The notes under the pieces: generated by a model
What the model was told of the DNA's origin: nothing
The model's input: only the letters and a program-made list of their open reading frames with translations
Database searches by the model: none
Shown: one piece after another, positions 57,900-64,000 of the stretch
How the letters are laid out: every line of letters begins with the position of its first letter
Numbering within the stretch: the stretch's first letter is position 1
Translations under genes and position numbers: made by a program
Assembly: GCF_943788075.1 (NCBI RefSeq)
Contig: NZ_CALSOW010000003.1
Location: 112,412-176,411, forward strand
DNA from: an uncultured Candidatus Pelagibacter sp.
GTDB taxonomy: Bacteria; Pseudomonadota; Alphaproteobacteria; Pelagibacterales; Pelagibacteraceae
Direction of reading: 5' to 3'
DNA: 64,000 nucleotides

Positions 57900-58989
57900 T
57901 TATTTTATTAACGTTTTTTCAATTATCTCGTCTTCTAAATTTATATTAATTTTATTATTTTCTTTATCATATAAATTCGACACAAAATTAAATACATTTT
58001 TAGCATATAAATTTGATGCAGAAGTTGGAAGTTTATTTAAAATATTACTTTCCCCCATTATTTTAACACCATTTTTATCTACAATTTCATCAACTTTAGT
58101 GTGTGCTGTATTTCCACCTTGAATAGCAGCTAGATCATAAATTATTGAACCTGAGCTTCATATTATTAATCATATCTTCTTTAATAATTACTGGTGCTTT
58201 TTTTCCTGGAATTAAAGCTGTACAAATTACAATATCAATTTTCTTTAATGTCTCTGACAATAATTCTTCTTGTTTCTTTTTAAAATCATCTGATGCTTCT
58301 TTAGCATAACCTCCTTCGGTTTCTAAATTTTCAGCACCTTCAACTGTTAAAAATTTTCCTCCTAAACTTTCAACCTGTTCTTTTGAGGCCATTCTAACAT
58401 CTGTTGCAAATACAATTGCACCCATTCGTTTTGCAGTTGCAATTGCTTGTAGTCCTGCAACCCCTGCACCAACCACTAATACTTTTGCAGCTGGTATTGT
58501 TCCTGCTGCAGTCATCATCATTGGAATTGCTTTTTCAAAATGAGCAAACGACTCTACTACTGCTTTATAACCCGCAAGGTTTGCTTGTGAGGATAATATA
58601 TCCATAGACTGAGCTCTTGTTATTCTTGGAAGTAATTCAAGTGAAAAAGTATTAATATTTTTTTTAACTAAATCATTTATCTTATCTTTATTATCATATG
58701 GGTTTAACACCCCAATAAATGTTTGATTTTCTTTTAATAAAGAACTTTTGTCATCATCTAATAAACCTAACTGAACAATAATATCTGCACTAGATATGAT
58801 TTCTTTTTCATCTTTTGAAATTGATACTCCTAATTCTTTATACTCTTCATCTTTAATTCCAAGATGACTTCCATAATTTTCAGCTAATGAAACTTCAAGA
58901 CCAAGGGATATATATTTTTTTGCAATCTCAGGAGTAATTGCTATTCTTTTTTCAATTTTTTGATTTTCTAAAATAGAAGCAATTTTCAT
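57900..58989 (-). CDS. pntA: NAD(P) transhydrogenase alpha subunit, NAD-binding part, frameshifted by one extra base
   Basis: Soluble NAD(H)-binding domain of the transhydrogenase. It starts MKIASILENQKIEKRIAITPEIAKKY, with the NAD motif VLVVGAGVAGLQAIATAKRMGA near residues 171-192 and FATDVRMASKEQVESLGG. One extra G on the plus strand at about 58155 breaks the frame at IINNMK. Beyond it the true frame reads SGSIIYDLAAIQGG and ends TLIK at 57900. Corrected, it is 362 residues. Related to alanine dehydrogenase but placed with pntA2 and pntB. Confidence 0.9.
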
Positions 58990-58998
58990 ACATTGATC

Positions 58999-59109
58999 TT
59001 ATAGTAAGAATATTGCCATTAAAACTAAAACACCAATAACTGCGACTGTTCCCCACAACACAAATTTTGTAAAATTGTTCCAGGTATTTTTATGGTTTTC
59101 ATTATCCAT
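58999..59109 (-). CDS. aa3-type cytochrome c oxidase subunit IV-like miniprotein
   Basis: A 36-residue product with a short polar N-terminus (MDNENHKNTWNNFTKF) and one membrane helix (VLWGTVAVIGVLVLMAIFLL). This fits the bacterial aa3 oxidase subunit IV family (PF07835): a conserved WNNFTKFVLWGT-like start followed by a single transmembrane helix. It would sit in the oxidase complex; the other oxidase genes are not in this window. It lies 9 bases from pntA and is too short for usual gene callers. Confidence 0.72.
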   Translation of the reverse strand: MDNENHKNTWNNFTKFVLWGTVAVIGVLVLMAIFLL

Positions 59110-59114
59110 AAAAA

Positions 59115-59240
59115 TTACTTCTGTCTTGCTTTAAACTTTGGATTAGTTTTATTGATAACGTAGACACGACCTCTTCTTCTAACTAACTTAGAATTAAGAT
59201 CTCTTTTTTTAATAGATTTTAATGAGCTTTTAATTTTCAT
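59115..59240 (-). CDS. rpmJ: 50S ribosomal protein L36, zinc-free type
   Basis: A 41-residue basic protein with [20 protein letters not shown] and NPKFKARQK. This is the L36 family without the Cys/His zinc ligands, as usual in alphaproteobacteria. The start is ATG at 59240. The start codon overlaps the end of the epimerase gene by 11 bases. Confidence 0.93.
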   Translation of the reverse strand: MKIKSSLKSIKKRDLNSKLVRRRGRVYVINKTNPKFKARQK

Positions 59241-60106
59241 AATTTTCACTTTTAATAAACGAAGTTACGTAATCTTTCAAATCTATTTTTCCATATTTAT
59301 TAATTATTTTACGATTATTAGATATTTTTGTTAATGCTGAAGCATATCTCTCACCTAGATCTTGGTTTTAAGTAAGTTATTTTAGTTTTAAACATTTTGG
59401 CAAGATCTTTGATGGAATAAGATTTTTTGTGACTTATGCTATAATGAGACATTTATTTTTTTCCAAGCCTCAATACAATATTTATAGTATCATCAATATG
59501 AGTAAATCTTCTTGTTTGAGTTCCAGGTCTTACAATGGTTAATGGTTTATTTTTTTATATTGATCTTCAAAAATTCCAACTACTGTTGCCATATCTCCTA
59601 CTTTAATTTGACCAGGTCCATACACATTATAAAAATAAATTACTTCATATTTAAATTTAAACCAATTTTTTAAGATTTTCTAACAATTCAAGATTTTTTG
59701 ATTTTGTAAATGCATATGGAGATAAATTTTTATCTTTACCTTATTTCCTAATGATGCAGATGTTGCTGAATAAATTAATTTATCTTATTTTAAGACAAAA
59801 ATTAAAACTGCATTGAGCCTATTGAATTTGATTGATACATTCATTCATTTTTAAAAACTTTGATATATTCTTGAAAATTCACCAAAATGAAAAATGTAGC
59901 AATTTTTTTTTATATTATTTTAAATTTTTGAAATATCTTTTGTATCTGACTTTAAATATTTTACTCTATCATTTTTAATATGATTTTTTTTAATCCAGAT
60001 GAATAATTGTCTAAACTTATTATTTTATAATTTGTTTTTTTTAAAAAATGTTATTAATTTGAACCTACAAAACCAGCCCTCCTGTTACAACTATTATATT
60101 TTTCAT
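59230..60106 (-). pseudogene. NAD-dependent sugar epimerase (UDP-glucose 4-epimerase-like), many frameshifts
   Basis: Read in pieces across all three minus-strand frames. The start ATG is at 60106: MKNIIVVTGG, then an out-of-frame GFVGSN (one G missing) and ISLDNYSSG. The middle has a Ser active-site region, SATSASLGN, and the YxxxK motif SPYAFTKSK. Later pieces are VYGPGQI, VGDMATVVGIFEDQYKK and RPGTQTRRFTHIDDT. It ends in GERYASAL and [12 protein letters not shown]. These are extended-SDR epimerase parts in the right order. At least six single-base losses, mostly in homopolymers, break it, so errors are likely. The sugar substrate is unknown. Confidence 0.75.
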
Positions 60107-60997
60107 AATTTATTTTTATAATCTTAATAAGTTTATCTGAAACCTCATTTAAACTATTTTTGGATTTCCATCCATATTTTTTAGCTAATTTAAATTCTAC
60201 AATTTTTCTTGGTGTCCATTTGGTTTAGTTAAATCTTATTAATTTTAATTTATTTTAATTTTTTTAATATAAATTTTGCATATTCAATTATATTTTTTCT
60301 TACACTGTCCAATATTAATTAATGTTTCTTTTGTTTTTTTTTTAAAAATAAATACAAGCATCTGCTAATCATCAACATACATTAATTCTCTTTTTGGTGT
60401 TCCTGTTCCCCAAATTGTAATTCTTTTTTATTTTTTATTTTAGCATTATATATTTTTATTATTAATGCTGGAAAAAAATGTGAATTTTTAAGATCATAGT
60501 TGTCATTTGGGCCATAAAGATTGCTTGGCATTAAACATTTATAATTTGTTTTATATTGAAATTGTAACTTTCACACATTTTAATTCCTGCTATTTTTGCT
60601 ATTGCATATGGTTCATTTGTTTTTTCAAGTTCTCCAGTTAATAAATATTTTTCTTTAATTGGTTGTTTGCAGTCTTTTGGATAAATGCAACTAGAACCTA
60701 AAAAAATTAATTTTTAATTTATCTTCATAACTAGAATGAATTATATTATTTTGAATTGAATATTATCATAAATAAAATCAGCTTTATATTTTTATTGCTA
60801 ATATACCTCCTACTTTTCCAGCAGCATTAATTACAGCATCTAATTTTATTTTTTTTAAAAAATTTAAACTTTTTTTGATTTCTTAAATCTAAGTTCTTTT
60901 TGATTGTAACTATATTTTTGTATCCTATGATTTTAATCTTCTTAAAATTGCAGATCCAACTAATCCATTATGTCCAGCTACAAAAATATTTGAATTT

Positions 60998-61008
<11 letters not shown>
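60103..61008 (-). pseudogene. fcl: GDP-L-fucose synthase, many frameshifts
   Basis: Converts GDP-4-keto-6-deoxymannose to GDP-fucose (family WcaG/Fcl). The probable start is GTG at 61008, giving LNKNSNIFVAGHNGLVGSAILRRL, the family's N-terminal nucleotide motif. In other frames the order continues with [27 protein letters not shown], the YxxxK motif [32 protein letters not shown]-like [15 protein letters not shown] and KTKETLINIG. Pieces are displaced by many one-base changes. The left end is uncertain. Its frame overlaps gmd by about 11 bases, so the two belong together. Confidence 0.8.
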
Positions 61009-62007
<999 letters not shown>

Positions 62008-62066
62008 GATAATAAATAATTTATTATGTTTTTCTAGTCAAATATTTTTAATTAAAATATTTAAAC

Positions 62067-62849
62067 TTAGTCTAAAATTTTTTTTTCAATTCTAAAGTTT
62101 TTATTATAGATATTTTTTTTATAAAAAAAACCTGGAATTTTAACAAGTACTTTATAGATCAAAACAAGCAAACAAAAGACATTAAATCTCTTATAAAGAA
62201 TTCTAATGTCTTCTTTAAATTTTATATAAAAATATTTTTTTGAATTACTTAAACCTTGATCCTCCATATATACAAAAAAACTATCAAAATATTTACCATT
62301 AAAATTTTTACAAAGATTATAGAGATAATCAATATCAGCTGAAATTTTCATTTTATCATCATAAAAAATCTTTTTTGATATTTCTTTTTTTATACACAGC
62401 GATGTATGAGCTATTTTTAGAAAATTTAACTTATCATTATTTTTTGATTTTATGTTCCAGACTCTTGAAATATTCTTTTTTTTTTTATTATAAAATAATA
62501 TATTAGAATAATAAAAATCGAAACTGCTATTTAAGTAAATGAATTCTGACAATTGATTTAATGAATTTTCAGAATAGAAAAAATCACCTGCGTGCATAAT
62601 TATAATATATTGTCCATTCACTTTTTGAAAAGACTTGTTAATAGCATCGTACACACCTTTATCACTTTCCCTAAAATATAAATTTTGATTATCCAAATTT
62701 TTTTTTAAAAATTCACTTGTCCCATCATTTGAATTTGCATCAAATACTATATGCTCAAAATCCCTAAAAGTTTGCTTTTTTATACTTTGTACTGTTAATC
62801 CTATTTTTGGTAATTCATTCTTTACAACTGTAATGATACTAAATCTCAT
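62067..62849 (-). CDS. Family 2 glycosyltransferase
   Basis: Adds a sugar to a surface glycan or lipid carrier. The 260 residues are uninterrupted. The GT-A fold begins FSIITVVKNELPKIGLTVQSIKKQTF. It continues FDANSNDGTSEFL, and the metal-binding region FRESDKGVYDAINKSF then IIIMHAGDFFYSENSL corresponds to the DxD-like part (here HAGD). It is most like the colanic-acid/WcaA-type glycosyltransferases. The exact sugar and acceptor are not known. It lies 59 bases from gmd. Confidence 0.82.
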   Translation of the reverse strand: MRFSIITVVKNELPKIGLTVQSIKKQTFRDFEHIVFDANSNDGTSEFLKKNLDNQNLYFRESDKGVYDAINKSFQKVNGQYIIIMHAGDFFYSENSLNQLSEFIYLNSSFDFYYSNILFYNKKKKNISRVWNIKSKNNDKLNFLKIAHTSLCIKKEISKKIFYDDKMKISADIDYLYNLCKNFNGKYFDSFFVYMEDQGLSNSKKYFYIKFKEDIRILYKRFNVFCLLVLIYKVLVKIPGFFYKKNIYNKNFRIEKKILD

Positions 62850-62927
62850 CTATCATAAATTAATACAATATATTTTATAATTTAATACACAAATTATTTT
62901 GTATAAAATCTTTATTATCTACATCAA

Positions 62928-64000
62928 TTAAATTGTTCTACTTTTCAAACTATGCATAAAAAAACCGAGTATATAGAATAATATTGATGCATTAAAAGTA
63001 GATAGAAAAGATCCAGAGGGTTTAATCGGGAAAATTATAGCCAAGATTAAACTTCCTATTGTTATAGATAAAAAAACTTCTTTTTGTGTATATGTTTTTT
63101 TATAAATACTAGAAAATATTAGAAAAAATAAACCTAAATAAAATAATCCTCCTATGAGTCCTTGTTCAGCTAAAAATTCAAGAAAATAATTGTGTGGGTG
63201 TGTAGAGCATGCTCTATATCCATAATAACGATGAATATTTTTTTCACTTACAATTTTTGTTTCAATATTTGTTTCTTTACATTTTACTCTAAAACTTTTT
63301 ATTCCATGTCCAGTAAATGGTTTTTCTAAAAATAATTCTATAGCTGCCTGATAATGATAGCTCCATGGGTTTTCTTTTATTCTTTCTATTAGTGTGGAAT
63401 TTTTAACAATATTTACACCCTCATATAAATTGATAAATCTTTGATTTATGGTGTCATTTTTTTTTGCCAAAAGAAATATAATCGTCAATAAAAAAGAGAA
63501 TAAAAGAATAAAAGATAATATTTTTTTTATTAAAAAAGCAGATAAAAAAAATACATATAAATAAAATTAAAAGAGCATTCCTCTCTCCTGTAAAAAGTAT
63601 GATGATAAAAATAAAAATAAAAAAAGGTGCAATTATTAAGTTTTTAGCATTAAATTTTTGACCTATTTTTAAAAATAACATCAATAAACCAATTTGACAT
63701 ATGAATGCTCCAGCAATTAATTCATCCCCAAAAATACCTGAAAATCTTAAACAATTTAATACTTTTTCATCACACATACCTGGTAAAAAACCAAAAATAT
63801 TTTCGTAAAATGTGTATTGATAAATAATATCAATACCGATTAATAAAATTAAAAACTAAATTAATGTTAATAAAAAAAGTAATTTGTTTTTTTGTTGCTT
63901 CTTCTAAAACAATATAAGTTCCAATCATAAGAAACAAGTATCTAAAATATCCAAACAGTTTTAAAAATGAATCAAAAGTATCAATTTTAAAAATTGAATT
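62928..64000 (-). CDS. O-antigen polymerase/ligase family membrane protein, frameshifted and cut by the window end
   Basis: Predicted multi-pass membrane protein of the O-antigen ligase/polymerase (Wzy_C) type, which joins or polymerises surface glycans. The right part (62928-63488) carries the conserved Wzy_C region FTGHGIKSFRVKCKE and HPHNYFLEFLAEQGLIGGLFYL, then several membrane helices. The left continuation (63454-63777) gives SGIFGDELIAGAFICQIGLL in another frame. A further segment to 64000 is in yet another frame (ESFLKLFGYFRYL region). Single-base changes near 63525 and 63851-63855 explain this. The 5' end lies beyond the window. Confidence 0.72.

Overview
The window is a stretch of a streamlined, very AT-rich alphaproteobacterial chromosome. 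The best match is the SAR11 clade (Candidatus Pelagibacter and relatives). This rests on gene content and order (tolQRAB-pal-cpoB-tilS-ftsH-folP-glmM, a TrcR/DUF1013 gene, ThyX in place of ThyA, a class I aldolase beside gap and pgk), a circularly permuted two-piece tmRNA gene of the alphaproteobacterial kind, AT-rich codon choice, and intergenic gaps that are mostly under 80 bases with many 1-20 base gene overlaps. I see no insertion sequence, prophage, CRISPR array, rRNA or origin, and no gene-free stretch longer than 300 bases.

Layout. 1-4505 (minus): a dipeptide/oligopeptide ABC importer (binding protein, two permeases, fused ATPase running off the left edge). 4587-7943 (minus): branched-chain amino acid genes ilvB-ilvN-ilvC. 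7992-12485 (minus): hflK-hflC-DUF2065-degQ-like protease-miaA, divergent from a plus-strand mrp gene. 13342-14592: thyX, and divergently the tmRNA gene. 14603-21004 (minus): sppA-like protease, glyQ, glyS, ppdK. 21119-26900: isoprenoid genes ispB, dxs, ispA, with pdxH, aroC and xseB. 26921-31386 (plus): tsaC, an ABC exporter, rluD, rpoH, with a minus-strand tRNA-Arg. 31383-47177 (minus): purA, thiD, glmM, folP, ftsH, tilS, the Tol-Pal envelope operon, ruvC, yebC, a YmdB-like phosphoesterase, 5-formyl-THF cyclo-ligase, zapA and a small coiled-coil gene. 47231-55474 (plus): tkt, gap, pgk, class I fba, thiE, efp, suhB-like, rpmE, trcR, rpsU, tRNA-fMet. 55483-59240 (minus): transaldolase, pntB and split pntA, a cytochrome oxidase subunit IV-like miniprotein, rpmJ. 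59230-64000 (minus): surface polysaccharide genes (epimerase, GDP-fucose synthase, GDP-mannose dehydratase, glycosyltransferase, O-antigen polymerase/ligase), which look like the edge of a variable surface island.

How the genes fit together. tkt, gap, pgk, fba, tal and ppdK form a reversible sugar-phosphate set suited to gluconeogenesis from small organic acids. dxs, ispA and ispB supply isoprenoids and the quinone side chain. Tol-Pal, GlmM, FtsH and the polysaccharide genes serve the envelope. PntAB supplies NADPH.

Sequence quality matters here. The first 52 kb has two disrupted genes (dxs and an ABC-2 permease), each by one base. From about 52.4 kb to the end, almost every gene has single-base indels, often in homopolymers, including genes that should be essential or highly conserved (rpmE, suhB-like, pntA, pntB). 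The polysaccharide genes at 59.2-61.6 kb are shredded. I read this as uncorrected sequencing or assembly error near a contig end, not gene decay. I found no clearly new multi-gene system. The most useful items for follow-up are the indel gradient, the tmRNA tag, possible leaderless promoters at ilvB and hflK, an Asp-to-Glu change at a metal-ligand site in IlvB, and a coiled-coil gene next to zapA.
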